In this document: positions 1 to 9,144 of the stretch, piece after piece
How positions within the stretch are numbered: position 1 is the first letter of the stretch
Layout of the letters: the number at the start of each line of letters is the position of its first letter
Source: Rossellomorea marisflavi
Lineage (GTDB): Bacteria > Bacillota > Bacilli > Bacillales > Bacillaceae_B
DNA: 64,000 nt
Direction of reading: 5' to 3'
Assembly (NCBI GenBank): GCA_003667865.1
Contig: CP033051.1
Location: 2,191,501 to 2,255,500 of the forward strand
Notes under the pieces: model-generated
Told to the model about the DNA's origin: nothing
Seen by the model: only the letters and a program-made list of their open reading frames with translations
Databases searched by the model: none
Made by a program: the position numbers and the translations under genes

Positions 1-609
1 TTAGTTGATTCCTTCAGACAAGCAGAAATCTCCATAGAAGATATCAAGCATTATTGTGCAGCAGATGAGAAAGAAAAAAAGATCTTACTCGATAGCTGGA
101 AAGCAGATTTAAATAGAAAAATGGAAGCATTAATGGCTGCTAGGAAATACATTGGAGGAATGGATGGAGAAAACCCTCAAACATTATTGCTTTCAAAATG
201 GGAAGCTGAAAAGTACTTTGTTTGGCAGAGGTTTGAAGTAGAGAGAGTGCCACATCCTTTTCGTGAATGTATGTTGACTGCAAAAGAACGATTGGAGAAG
301 CATGGCGAGACATGTTCCCAGCAGGTTTATATAAAAAATGATTCTATTACAAAGAATCATATTATAGGAGAAATCGGCTTTGAGGTATGTAAGGATTTTA
401 AAGTGGAGAAAGAGAGGAACTTCCGACTTGAGATCGTCCCACCTACTCTATTTGCAGTATTACAAGGCTGTAGAGCTTATGATGACTTCCTTTGTTTTTC
501 ATATATTCAAGTAGTCATCCGATATGGTTTCCAACCCTCTGGGACAAAGTTAGAAAGGTATTCAAGCACGAATTCCCAAGCCTTTGATTATCTAATTCCA
601 TTAATATAA
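1..609 (+). CDS. MerR-type regulator with GyrI-like effector domain, 5' truncated by window edge
   Basis: The reading frame is open from base 1 and ends at 609, so the N-terminal DNA-binding helix-turn-helix lies outside the window. What is visible is a charged helical linker (about residues 1-60 of the visible part) and then a domain with the look of a GyrI-like/BmrR effector-binding fold, including a closing segment of the type FGxQPSGTKLERY. By analogy with MerR multidrug regulators it would bind a small ligand and activate transcription, but no ligand can be deduced. The Met codon at 121 is probably internal, because the sequence before it continues the linker helix. Family assignment is moderately sure; the target gene is unknown. 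Confidence 0.6.
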   Translation, partial: LVDSFRQAEISIEDIKHYCAADEKEKKILLDSWKADLNRKMEALMAARKYIGGMDGENPQTLLLSKWEAEKYFVWQRFEVERVPHPFRECMLTAKERLEKHGETCSQQVYIKNDSITKNHIIGEIGFEVCKDFKVEKERNFRLEIVPPTLFAVLQGCRAYDDFLCFSYIQVVIRYGFQPSGTKLERYSSTNSQAFDYLIPLI

Positions 610-697
610 AAAGATGCCTTATTATGGGGGATTTTAAAGCAGTAAGATATTTTGTAAATTCGATTATGGTGTACTAATTGAAAAACATATACAAGAT

Positions 698-737
698 AAA
701 GAGCTTTTCTCTTATATGGGGATAGCTCTCTTTTTTG
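698..737 (+). terminator. Rho-independent terminator
   Basis: An AAAGAGCT arm and an AGCTCTCTTTTTT arm form a hairpin followed by a T-run, about 90 bases after the MerR-type gene. The rest of the 610-978 gap shows no coding sequence. Confidence 0.6.
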
Positions 738-978
738 TTTTTAAACGTACTCATGTGTCTTTTAGTTAAAAAAGGCTTTTATGTGATTTGACAGAAAGTA
801 TTTAGAATCCCATATCATTCCGGAAGTCTACAATCTTGCAGCCAATACTGTTAATAGAACGAAGTTCACAAATAATAACTAAAGCTTATAATCATAGAGG
901 ATTCATGGATATTTTGTTGAATAAATGTAAGAGTCTAGAGAAAGCTTTGGCTTCGCTTTCATAGTTAGGAGGGATTAT

Positions 979-1257
979 ATGAACTTACTATTATCCATCG
1001 TTCTGAGTGCAATATTAGGTTATATTCTATTGATGATGGGACCCATTGTCGGTGGAATTCTTGCTTTTGGAATTGTAGTAGGTTGTTTGTTTAGAGGAGT
1101 GTATTTATTAAATGAGATTCACAAAGCAAACCTATCAAAATCAATTAAAGAGGATCATGCTCAAGAGCGAAAACAACAAGCTCATTTGCAAAGTTCAAGT
1201 GCATATAAAAGCTATTTAGAGGAAAAAAAGCGAGAAGATAGTAATTTCCCTTCGTAA
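979..1257 (+). CDS. Small membrane protein, unknown function
   Basis: A 92-residue protein with two hydrophobic stretches (about residues 2-20 and 22-45, the second Gly-rich), followed by a charged tail rich in Lys, Glu and Gln. The ATG is preceded by AGGAGGG at good spacing, which supports real translation. It stands alone between a terminator and the histidine kinase. I do not recognise the family. It is probably a membrane-anchored protein with a cytoplasmic helical tail. Confidence 0.6.
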   Translation: MNLLLSIVLSAILGYILLMMGPIVGGILAFGIVVGCLFRGVYLLNEIHKANLSKSIKEDHAQERKQQAHLQSSSAYKSYLEEKKREDSNFPS

Positions 1258-1542
1258 TTTAGTCTGATACTATGGGCAAAAGTATCTAACAAATTCGGGG
1301 TAATAAAACATAATGACTCCACTGGAAGAGAACGTACTAGTATATTAATTTTCATAAAAAGGTAGGCTAGTAAAAGCAAGATTAAAAGGTATTAGAAAGT
1401 GGGTAATGTGTTGTATAAATGGTGTAAGTATACATAAATAGAATTGTAAGAGAAAATTGAAAGATATAACGAGTCCAGATGAATTCTATAATGATATAAT
1501 GTCATATATAGTAAATTCATTTTACAAAAGGAGAATAGGTCG

Positions 1543-3257
1543 ATGCAAAATGGACACCCAATAAGTGAACTAACACGGCATCACTGTTCAAAAGAAACTG
1601 GGTCACATATTCTATATATTTATAATGAATTAGATAAATATCTTTTAAATACAATTCATTTTATCAGTGAGGGATTAGCTAATAGTGAAATAGTGTTCGT
1701 AATAGAATCAGATGAAATGATTAGAACTATACAAAATGAATTAATTCTAAATGGACTGAATGTTGATTCCTATCCAAACGTAATCTTTGCTAATAATAAG
1801 GATTCTTATCTTACTGATGATCAATTTGATATCTCAAAAGCTCGTGAACTTCTTATTTTAGTTAAACCATATACTGAGAAAAAAATGAAGATACGAACAT
1901 GGGGACATGTTCCATTAACTGATTCTGGGGCGGTATTAGAAAAGCTTCGTCTGTTTGAGCTAGAATGTGATGCATTTGTTTCAAGAAAAGATATCACAAC
2001 AGTTTGTATCTATAATGGAATGACAACACCTGCGTATGTTCAGAATGAATTATTGAAAACACACACTCATATCATGACAGATCGAGACTTTAATCAATCT
2101 CCTTTCTATAATAGGGATTACTTTGATAACTTAACGCTAGGAGAATTAGAACGGTTGAGGAATTTAGAAAGACAGAATAGTGAGCTGAAATATCAGAATA
2201 CTCAACTTATCGCTGAAAGTCACTTAGCGAAACTTAAACATGAGATGATCATGCAAAGTGAAAAAAAGCTGCAATTAGTTTTTTCAAGACTTCCTATTCC
2301 AATAATTATTCGGAAGGATAGAAAGATTATTTTTGCAAATCATGCAGCTTCTGAACATTTCACTCTCATAGAGGAAAGTACGATAGAGGAGAATTTTCTA
2401 AAACAATTTTTTGAAAAATATGATCATCTTGAAGGTGATTCTGTTGAGCAGCCACTTCATCATCAATATACATTACAAAACGGCAAGGAGAAGTATTATA
2501 TCGTTCAATCAATTGAACTTAGTTATGAATCTAAAACAGCCGTCATGCATTCTTTTGTAGATGCCTCTTATGAAAAGGAAAATGAACAAATCATGATTCG
2601 TTCGGAGAAAATGAATATTGCAGGAGAACTTGCTGCCAGTATTGCACATGAATTGCGAAATCCATTGACATCAATAAAGGGATTCTTTCAAATGATGAAG
2701 TATACAGATGAGAAAAAGGATCTTTATTTTAAGGTGATTGATGACGAACTTTCAAGAATTGAACAAATCTCAGGTGAACTTTTAACCCTTGCTAAGCCAA
2801 ATTCTGATGATCGTAAAGAGTCCAATATCGTCCAAATTATTTATGATGTGCAAGTGTTGCTTGAATCTCGAGCACATATGGAAAATATAGAAATTACTGT
2901 GGATTCCACTTCGAAAGAAATGACCATTTATTGTGACACAAATCGGATTAAACAAGTATTTATAAACTTAATTAAAAATGCAATAGATGCGATGGAGACT
3001 GGTGGGAAAGTCTGTGTCAAGGTGAAAAATTCAATGATCTAATTGAAATTCAAGTAACGGATGAAGGGAAAGGAATTCCTAAAGAATTAATACATAAGAT
3101 TGGTGAACCGTTCTATACTACGAAAGAAAAAGGAACTGGAATTGGCATGATGGTGTGTTTTCAAATAATTGAGAGTCATAACGGGACGATTCAATTAGAA
3201 AGTCAAGAAGGAATTGGAACTACGGTTACGGTAACATTTCCCTTGTCACGAAAGTAA
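1543..3257 (+). pseudogene. MEDS-domain sensor histidine kinase, split by a one-base frameshift
   Basis: The first frame (1543-3042) encodes 499 residues: an N-terminal MEDS domain (about 15-190), a coiled coil (200-245), a PAS-like segment (245-340), the HisKA phosphoacceptor site with H369 in IAHELRNP, and the N box NLIKNAIDAM. The frame then stops at about 3040. The remaining ATPase motifs, DEGKGIP (G1), EPFYTTKEKGTGIG (F and G2) and the C-terminus, continue in another frame from 3042 to 3257. Restoring one A near 3033 rejoins them exactly. MEDS-PAS-HisKA kinases of Bacillus often act in the sporulation phosphorelay or in sensing small molecules. A truncated product would lack most of the ATP lid. 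The start has AAAGGAGA upstream. A sequencing error is as likely as a true pseudogene. Confidence 0.8.
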
Positions 3258-3287
3258 TTGTAAGAACAATGATAGTATCTGACTATA

Positions 3288-3322
3288 TGGAGTCATTTTC
3301 TTGTAGGAAAATGCTCTTTTTT
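3288..3322 (+). terminator. Terminator after the histidine kinase
   Basis: A GAGTCATTTTC arm, a six-base loop, GAAAATGCTC and then a T6 run, starting about 30 bases after the reconstructed kinase stop. Confidence 0.6.
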
Positions 3323-3359
3323 ATTGAGTAATCATTACATTAATTCTAGCATGTGCAGT

Positions 3360-3398
3360 AAACGACCGTTTTTTTTAAAAAGTGAGGTACGGTCGTTT
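3360..3398. repeat. 10-bp perfect inverted repeat before the beta-lactamase-like gene
   Basis: AAACGACCGT (3360-3369) and ACGGTCGTTT (3389-3398) are exact reverse complements 19 bases apart. The gap begins with a T-run. It could be an operator, or a bidirectional terminator stem. It argues that translation of the next gene starts downstream of it. Confidence 0.55.
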
Positions 3399-3463
3399 TG
3401 GTAACACAAAAGGGAAAATCGAGAATTAATGAGTGCAAAGAGATGACAGAAAGGCGTTTTAAG

Positions 3464-4108
3464 ATGATTAAAAAAGAAGATATTCTTTCCATTATCCCTG
3501 AGAATGTTCAATTGGGTATTATTATTTCAGATTCAAAAAAAGGAGAGTCTATTACTCATAATGAGACAATAGAATTTCCTTTAGCAAGTCTATCAAAATT
3601 TATAGCTTCGATTTTTGCATTGAAAGTAAATGCACCTAAAGAGCTCATTCATAAAACTATTAGTAATCATGACCACGAATCATATGTGAAATTATTAGAT
3701 TATGTGAGTATTGAAGAACAAAATAAAGAGTTAATTCCTTTTGGTAGGATAAGAGTTGACCGTAATAATAGGAGTGTATCAGAAAATAGTGGAACTCCAA
3801 AGGGTATATATAACCTACTTGTACATCTAATCAATGGACAGATTCTAAATGATACCATGACTAGTTTCATTACCAAGTGTCTATTAGACCAGAGTGACCC
3901 AGACGGATTTAAATTAAGTGGAAAATGGAGTCATATGACAGGAGGGCTTGAAGGAGTCTGCAATGATATTGGATTTATACAGCTTGGTGATCGAGTCATA
4001 ACTGTCGTTGGTCTTGTTAGAACTATTGATCCATCAGTAGAGTGGAATCAGCTTGAGCTTCTGTTAGATAATGTTGGTCAATTAATAAAGAAAGAGTATG
4101 GTACATAA
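3464..4108 (+). CDS. Beta-lactamase-like serine hydrolase
   Basis: About 214 residues from the ATG at 3464; an in-frame ATG at 3443 and a TTG at 3398 are alternatives, but the TTG sits inside an inverted repeat. A class A beta-lactamase-like pattern is visible: FPLASLSKFIAS supplies the SxxK nucleophile motif near the N-terminus, and KWSHMTGGLEGV sits where the KTG box is expected, followed by the strand DIGFIQLGDRVITVVGLV. No secretion signal is present, so the product looks cytoplasmic, unlike resistance enzymes. A clear SDN motif is not visible. It may be a hydrolase or amidase of this fold rather than a drug-inactivating enzyme. The adjacent MerR gene starts 12 bases downstream, suggesting an operon. 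Confidence 0.6.
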   Translation: MIKKEDILSIIPENVQLGIIISDSKKGESITHNETIEFPLASLSKFIASIFALKVNAPKELIHKTISNHDHESYVKLLDYVSIEEQNKELIPFGRIRVDRNNRSVSENSGTPKGIYNLLVHLINGQILNDTMTSFITKCLLDQSDPDGFKLSGKWSHMTGGLEGVCNDIGFIQLGDRVITVVGLVRTIDPSVEWNQLELLLDNVGQLIKKEYGT

Positions 4109-4119
4109 GGAGAGATAGT

Positions 4120-4839
4120 ATGTACGTTTCAACTGGTGAATTATCCAAACGCTTTAATATCTCAATGAGGACGATTCGATATTATGATCAGATTGATCTC
4201 GTGTCTCCATCAAGAGTAGAAGAAGGGGGAAAGCGATTCTATTCCGGTGAGGACTGTTTCCTTTTGGAGAAAGTATTGTTGCTTAAATCATTGGATTTAC
4301 CGCTTGAGGAAATAAAAAAGATCGTAACAGAGGAATCTACTGAGACGATTTTATTGGCTCATAAAACATTTCTAGAGGAACAATTAAAAGCTACACAAGC
4401 ATCTATTGCGCATACCACCTCCTTAATCAACATCCTTTCATTAGAGGGAACTATTCATTGGGAGGAATTACTCTCTTTAGTTTTGCCTAAAAAAGAAACC
4501 CGGAATTGGAGCACATTTTTTTCAGAAAAAGAGCAGGAAACCTTACAAGAAAGATTGCCTAAACTAGAACAGGATTCTATGACAACAAAGAAATGGATGA
4601 ACATGATCAAACGGATTGAGTTATGCATTCAAGAAGGCTTCTCACCAGGTTCTGCTCACGCAAAACTAATTGTTGAAGATATGGAATTACTATCAGAAGA
4701 AACATTTCAGGGAGACCAAAACCTGATGATGAAGTTCTGGGATGTTCGCCGTTCTCAGGAATCATCTAGTGAGTTAAACCTGTATCCAGTTAAACAAGAA
4801 ATCATTGATTTTATAGAAAAGGCTTATGACTCTTTATAA
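4120..4839 (+). CDS. MerR family transcriptional regulator
   Basis: 239 residues. The N-terminal winged helix-turn-helix is typical (STGELSKRFNISMRTIRYYD, about residues 4-23, then the wing with GGKRFY). A dimerising coiled coil covers about 75-115, and a helical C-terminal domain follows. It has no cysteine cluster like the metal-sensing MerR proteins, so a small-molecule effector is more likely. AAGGAGAG lies at good spacing before the ATG. The gene starts 12 bases after the beta-lactamase-like gene, so the two are likely co-transcribed. Confidence 0.85.
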   Translation: MYVSTGELSKRFNISMRTIRYYDQIDLVSPSRVEEGGKRFYSGEDCFLLEKVLLLKSLDLPLEEIKKIVTEESTETILLAHKTFLEEQLKATQASIAHTTSLINILSLEGTIHWEELLSLVLPKKETRNWSTFFSEKEQETLQERLPKLEQDSMTTKKWMNMIKRIELCIQEGFSPGSAHAKLIVEDMELLSEETFQGDQNLMMKFWDVRRSQESSSELNLYPVKQEIIDFIEKAYDSL

Positions 4840-4843
4840 TAAC

Positions 4844-5545
4844 TTACCCAAGTGCAGTAAGGATGACAGCAAGCCCATTGAATATTCCGTGGATGATCAT
4901 TCCTGGTATGACAGAGCCAGACTTCTCATATGTCCATGCAAAAACAATTCCTGTTACGAAATTTACAGGTAACGTGTTGAAAGTCGGTATATGAACGATC
5001 ATAAAAATAAATGAACTAACGAATATTCCAACTCGAACTCCATATTTACTTCTGAAGAACCGATAGAGTAAACCTCGATAAAATATTTCCTCGTAGAATG
5101 GTGAAATAATGGCGGCTGACACAAAGCCTATTAGAAGGTTTGTAGGTGTCAGTCTAGACTGGAGACTTTCTGTCTTAGTATTATCAGTGCCAATTCCAAA
5201 AAGAAGTTCCATAAGCAGAACCAATGCGATGCTAGCAACGATTAATGCAATTGTCCATCCAATAATAGCTCCCCAATACCTTGAGGAAAAACGAGTTAAG
5301 CCTACTTCTTTCCAGCTAAGATTGTTTGGACGTAATGCCACTACATAGACTCCAAGTAAAAATAGGATGGACATAATCAATCCTGTCAATGTTCCAGAGT
5401 ACAGTTCGTTTTGAAGGATGGTAGTCAAATAACCGTTTAATAGATATTCAATTAAAATCGGAATCATGATCAGTACAAAGATTAGTAATCGACTCATTTC
5501 CTTCCATGTCCAAGGTGATGAATAAAAAAATTGTTTGTTTTTCAT
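4844..5545 (-). CDS. CPBP family intramembrane protease
   Basis: 233 residues with about seven hydrophobic segments. The CPBP (Abi/CAAX protease) motifs are all present: EEIFYRG (E152, E153, R157), a membrane His in IVHIPTF (H185) and H219 in IHGIFNG. The family contains glutamate-dependent membrane proteases used in prenyl-protein processing, bacteriocin self-immunity and signalling; which applies here cannot be read from the sequence. It converges on the MerR gene with only four bases between the stops. AGGAGG lies upstream of its ATG. Confidence 0.85.
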   Translation of the reverse strand: MKNKQFFYSSPWTWKEMSRLLIFVLIMIPILIEYLLNGYLTTILQNELYSGTLTGLIMSILFLLGVYVVALRPNNLSWKEVGLTRFSSRYWGAIIGWTIALIVASIALVLLMELLFGIGTDNTKTESLQSRLTPTNLLIGFVSAAIISPFYEEIFYRGLLYRFFRSKYGVRVGIFVSSFIFMIVHIPTFNTLPVNFVTGIVFAWTYEKSGSVIPGMIIHGIFNGLAVILTALG

Positions 5546-5695
5546 GTTATATAACCTCCTTATCTATAGGGTAAGTGGTGACGCTGCGTAACCTGCAAGG
5601 ACTTTTTTAGTGGAACATGAAAAAATTTTTTCAGGCATGATTGAGGAATGACTTTTCTAAATAAATAAAGAAAAATATTACTAGGGGGACTAACT

Positions 5696-6535
5696 GTGAT
5701 ATCAAGCTATACGGAAGAAGATAAAGAGGAGTTCGTAAGTTTTATAGAGAAGGTGGGAATGTCAGGAGATTTGAATCATGTTGATGAACTGGTAGAGAAT
5801 ACGAAACATTTTCTCTTATATAAAAACCCCACAATAAAAGGGTTTGCTTATTCCTCTACCTATAACGAAAGTGAAGAAGAAACGATTGATCAAGTCAGTG
5901 TTTTTGTTGAACCTGCTTCTCGTTTGAAGGGAATTGGTTCTGCGTTGTCTAAAGAAATCGAAGGGATGGTTTATAAGAATAAACCTGGTTTTATCTGTGC
6001 ATATATGAGTGTAGAAACAGAGAATCCTATAGAATTTGCACAGAAAATGGGATACAAAAGATGGTGGGGGTCTCCAGAATTAATCTACAAGGGAGGGGCA
6101 TTTCCAAAATCAGATTTTGAATTTATTCCATATGAAGATAAATATTTTGACCGATTTGTAGAGGTTCTTCAAGCTTGCTATTACGAATTACATAAAAAGA
6201 ATGATATGAAACCATATATAGCACCGGTAGAGAGCATAAAAAAGTATAAGCTACAGAACAAAGACCGTGTATATCTTGTGTTGGAGCATGATCAAATTGT
6301 TGCCTCTGTAACATTAGGAAATGGTGAAGTAGACAACGTAATGGTCGCACCAGACTATCAAGGTAAGGGCTATGGGAGAAAGGCGTTACAATTTTCAATA
6401 AACAAAATGTTGGAAGAAGGCTTTAAAGAAATTCGTATTTGTTATATAGAGGGCAATGATCATGCTGAGAAACTTTATACCTCGATAGGATTCAAGCCAC
6501 TTCATAATACTCAGGTATATCGGAAGTTTTTATAA
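5696..6535 (+). CDS. Tandem GNAT N-acetyltransferase
   Basis: 279 residues that divide into two GNAT-like halves. In the first half the acetyl-CoA loop appears as SRLKGIGSALSKEIE (about 82-96). In the second it appears as PDYQGKGYGRKALQFSI (about 219-235), followed by the characteristic N-H-A-E-KLYTSIGF helix. The second half has the better conserved Q/RxxGxG loop and is probably catalytic. Substrate unknown. It starts with GTG at 5696 after TAGGGGGA. The next gene, a histidine phosphatase, starts 45 bases downstream. Confidence 0.8.
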   Translation: MISSYTEEDKEEFVSFIEKVGMSGDLNHVDELVENTKHFLLYKNPTIKGFAYSSTYNESEEETIDQVSVFVEPASRLKGIGSALSKEIEGMVYKNKPGFICAYMSVETENPIEFAQKMGYKRWWGSPELIYKGGAFPKSDFEFIPYEDKYFDRFVEVLQACYYELHKKNDMKPYIAPVESIKKYKLQNKDRVYLVLEHDQIVASVTLGNGEVDNVMVAPDYQGKGYGRKALQFSINKMLEEGFKEIRICYIEGNDHAEKLYTSIGFKPLHNTQVYRKFL

Positions 6536-6580
6536 GAATATTTTTATGATGAGGATTCTTACAGAAAAAGGGGCTAGAAA

Positions 6581-7232
6581 ATGAAACATCTTATTTTGAT
6601 ACGACATGGTGAAGCAGAACATCTCCTAACTGGACAAGTAGGTGGGTGGACTGATACGAAATTAACAGAGGTAGGACAACAACAAGCTAGGCTTACTGGA
6701 GTAAGGCTTTCTCAATTATTACGAGACACTCCATTTAACTTCTATGCAAGTGATTTATCTAGAGCGAGAGAAACTGCAGAAATTATAGGAAGTGCAATAG
6801 GAAAACACCCAACTTTAGTTCAAGAATTACGGGAATTAAATAATGGACGCGCAGCGAACTTATCTAAGGAAGAGGCGAAAAAAATTAAGATTCCTTTAAC
6901 AGAGCCCGTCCTTGACTGGATTCCCTATCCTGAAGCGGAAAGCTGGAATATGATGCATCTGAGGGTTTCCAGAATTCCTAAATTCCATTCAAGGTGATCC
7001 ATATGATGTGACGCTTTTAGTAAGCCACAGTAATTCTATCGTTTCCTTACTACATAGCTGGTTAGAGTTCGAGAGTGAGATATTCAATAGGTCCTTCGAT
7101 ATTGAACCGTGTAGTATTACGTATTTACGGATCAACAGTTGGGGTGAGAAGACAATATCAAGGCTCAATGACGTTGCCCACTTGGAAAAAGAGGAACTTA
7201 CCCAAATCGATCAATATATTATGAAAATATAG
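6581..7232 (+). pseudogene. Histidine phosphatase (phosphoglycerate-mutase family), frameshifted
   Basis: The first part (6581-6997) encodes the hallmark LIRHGEAEH near the N-terminus, then SDLSRARETAEI and ELRELNNGRA. The frame stops at 6995-6997. The second catalytic His, LVSHSNSI, is encoded in another frame that runs to 7232. Removing one base in the stretch 6965-6975 restores a continuous protein of about 216 residues. The family removes phosphate from small molecules or proteins through a phospho-His intermediate, and both His blocks are needed, so the split form would be inactive. It may be decay or a sequencing indel. Confidence 0.8.
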
Positions 7233-7335
7233 TGAAATACGATTACCATTTCTCATAAAGAAGGGAATTGTACTCTTTTGTTGAAATATAAGAGTCGGCT
7301 TTATTATATGCATAGTTGAAAGAAGGAAGCGGCAC

Positions 7336-8082
7336 ATGAATGAGCAAAGTTCAATAAATAAAAAGGCATGGGAATACCGGGCATATGAGTTTTGGGTGAA
7401 CCGAGATGGCTTGCCTCAAGAAAAAGCGGCACACATCTTAAAAGATCCAAAGGCTAGTTTAAAGAAACATCTTCAGCACTTTGGTCAAATTGAAGGAAGG
7501 ACAATAGCCAATCTTTGTGGTTCAAATGGAAGAAAAGCTGTTCCGTTATCTTTGTTAGGGGCAAACGTAACCGTATTTGATCTTTCAGAGGAAAATAAAA
7601 GATATGCATTAGAGCTAGCAAACTATGCAAATGCTTCAATAGATTATATTGTCGGAGATCTATATGATATCGATTTAAATACGTATTCTAATCATTTTGA
7701 TATTCTTTATCTTGAAGGTGGAATTCTTCATTATTTTGATGACATACATAAGTTAATGACAATTCTCTTTTCACTTTTAAAAATGGATGGAAAGATGATT
7801 CTAAGTGATTTCCATCCAATAGGTAGATGTATAGACTCTAACTCTAACTATATTCCTAACTATTTTAATGAGAATTTGCATAGTGGAGATGTCCCATACA
7901 AACAGTTTTTTTCAGAGAAAGAACAAAAGCATTTTCCTGATGTAAAAGTTCGTTCCTATACTATGGGTGATATTATTAATGCAGTGATAGCATCCGGATT
8001 TACATTACAAAGGTATGATGAACACCGTGGCTGGAAGAATGAGAACATCCCGTGGGAATTCACTATCTTAGCTACAAGATAA
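7336..8082 (+). CDS. SAM-dependent class I methyltransferase
   Basis: 248 residues. Motif I is ANLCGSNGRKAVPLSLLGA (about 58-76), followed by VTVFDLSEENKRYA (acidic residue binding the ribose of SAM), the D of VGDLYD, and a motif IV region ILYLEGGILHYF. This is the standard order of a Methyltransf_11/25 type fold. The substrate is not evident. AAGGAAGCGG lies just upstream of the ATG. The gene stands alone. Confidence 0.8.
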   Translation: MNEQSSINKKAWEYRAYEFWVNRDGLPQEKAAHILKDPKASLKKHLQHFGQIEGRTIANLCGSNGRKAVPLSLLGANVTVFDLSEENKRYALELANYANASIDYIVGDLYDIDLNTYSNHFDILYLEGGILHYFDDIHKLMTILFSLLKMDGKMILSDFHPIGRCIDSNSNYIPNYFNENLHSGDVPYKQFFSEKEQKHFPDVKVRSYTMGDIINAVIASGFTLQRYDEHRGWKNENIPWEFTILATR

Positions 8083-8127
8083 TAAAGATAGTGCTTTGAT
8101 TATTTGGAATATAATGGAGGATTATAC

Positions 8128-8535
8128 ATGAATATTGAACAGTTACTATACGATGAGGCAGTAAAGCTAATAAAATCCAGATACCCAGTCGGATGGGGTG
8201 GTGCAGCAGCTATGTATACGAGTGACGGTAACGTCCTAACAAGTGTATCACCTGAAACCTTTAATGATTCTACAGTCGTTTGTATTGAGACCGGTGCCAT
8301 TCTAGAAGCATTCAAATTGGATACTAAAATCACTCATTCAATCTGTGTAGTTAGAGATGATGAAAAATCAGATTTCAAAATCTTAACTCCTTGTGGAATA
8401 TGTCAAGAAAGATTATTTTACTGGGGAACCAATGTTAAAGTGGCTGTTTATACACCTGATCGAAGTCTAGTTTATAAAACATTAGAAGAAGTTCAACCAT
8501 ATCATTGGTTTAAGGCTTATTCAGAAGAAGCATAG
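8128..8535 (+). CDS. Cytidine/blasticidin deaminase-like protein
   Basis: 135 residues from the ATG at 8128, chosen because GGAGG stands 7 bases before it. Zinc-dependent deaminase motifs are present: CIETGAILEA in place of the usual C/H-A-E block, and PCGICQERL for PCxxC. The protein therefore has three Cys ligands and a Glu proton shuttle like tetrameric cytidine deaminases and blasticidin-S deaminase. The Ala to Ile exchange in the first motif is unusual. It could salvage nucleosides or act on a modified substrate. Confidence 0.75.
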   Translation: MNIEQLLYDEAVKLIKSRYPVGWGGAAAMYTSDGNVLTSVSPETFNDSTVVCIETGAILEAFKLDTKITHSICVVRDDEKSDFKILTPCGICQERLFYWGTNVKVAVYTPDRSLVYKTLEEVQPYHWFKAYSEEA

Positions 8536-8621
8536 TTTTACAATTTTAAACTGATTTTTTTTGGAAAGACTGAAGTAGGTTATAGAAGATAGAAGTAAAG
8601 AATTTTTAAAGGAGTCTGTTC

Positions 8622-9086
8622 ATGGCATCATCTACTGGTTGCATTACGATTATTTTTAATAGAGAAGGCAAAATATTATTAGTTAAACGGAAGGATTATC
8701 CGGTATGGGATTTGCCGGGAGGAAGACTGGAAGAAAACGAAAAGCTAGAAGTATGTGCTATAAGAGAAGCTGAAGAGGAAACAGGTTATTTGATTTCAAT
8801 CGAGCGAAAGATTGGAGAGTATTTTCAACCTCAATACGACGATATGCAGCATCTGTTTTTGGCTGAGGTAGAAGGTGGTAAGCCGATTGAAAACGGAGAT
8901 GAAACAGAAGGGGTACAATGGTTTCCTCCTCGTTCATTACCCTTACTCATGATCCCAAATAGGAGAAGGCAGATTCAGTATTTCCTAAAGAATAAGGAGA
9001 AGCTGCACAAAGAATCCTTAACGGTTTCCCCATTAAAAATATATCTATATAAACAATTCTTAACCCTGCTAAAGAAAATAAGATGA
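8622..9086 (+). CDS. NUDIX hydrolase
   Basis: 154 residues with a complete Nudix box: GGRLEENEKL, VCAIREAEEETGY (about 36-58), matching the GX5EX7REUXEEXGU consensus. NUDIX enzymes cleave nucleoside diphosphates linked to another moiety. The N-terminal strand (TGCITIIFNREGKILLVKR) matches the MutT-like core. A basic tail of about 35 residues follows the domain. AAAGGAG precedes the ATG. Substrate cannot be assigned. Confidence 0.9.
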   Translation: MASSTGCITIIFNREGKILLVKRKDYPVWDLPGGRLEENEKLEVCAIREAEEETGYLISIERKIGEYFQPQYDDMQHLFLAEVEGGKPIENGDETEGVQWFPPRSLPLLMIPNRRRQIQYFLKNKEKLHKESLTVSPLKIYLYKQFLTLLKKIR

Positions 9087-9144
9087 AAACCGATGAAAGG
9101 TGACTCCCTTTCAAATGATTGTCAACATGATAGTATAATGAATA

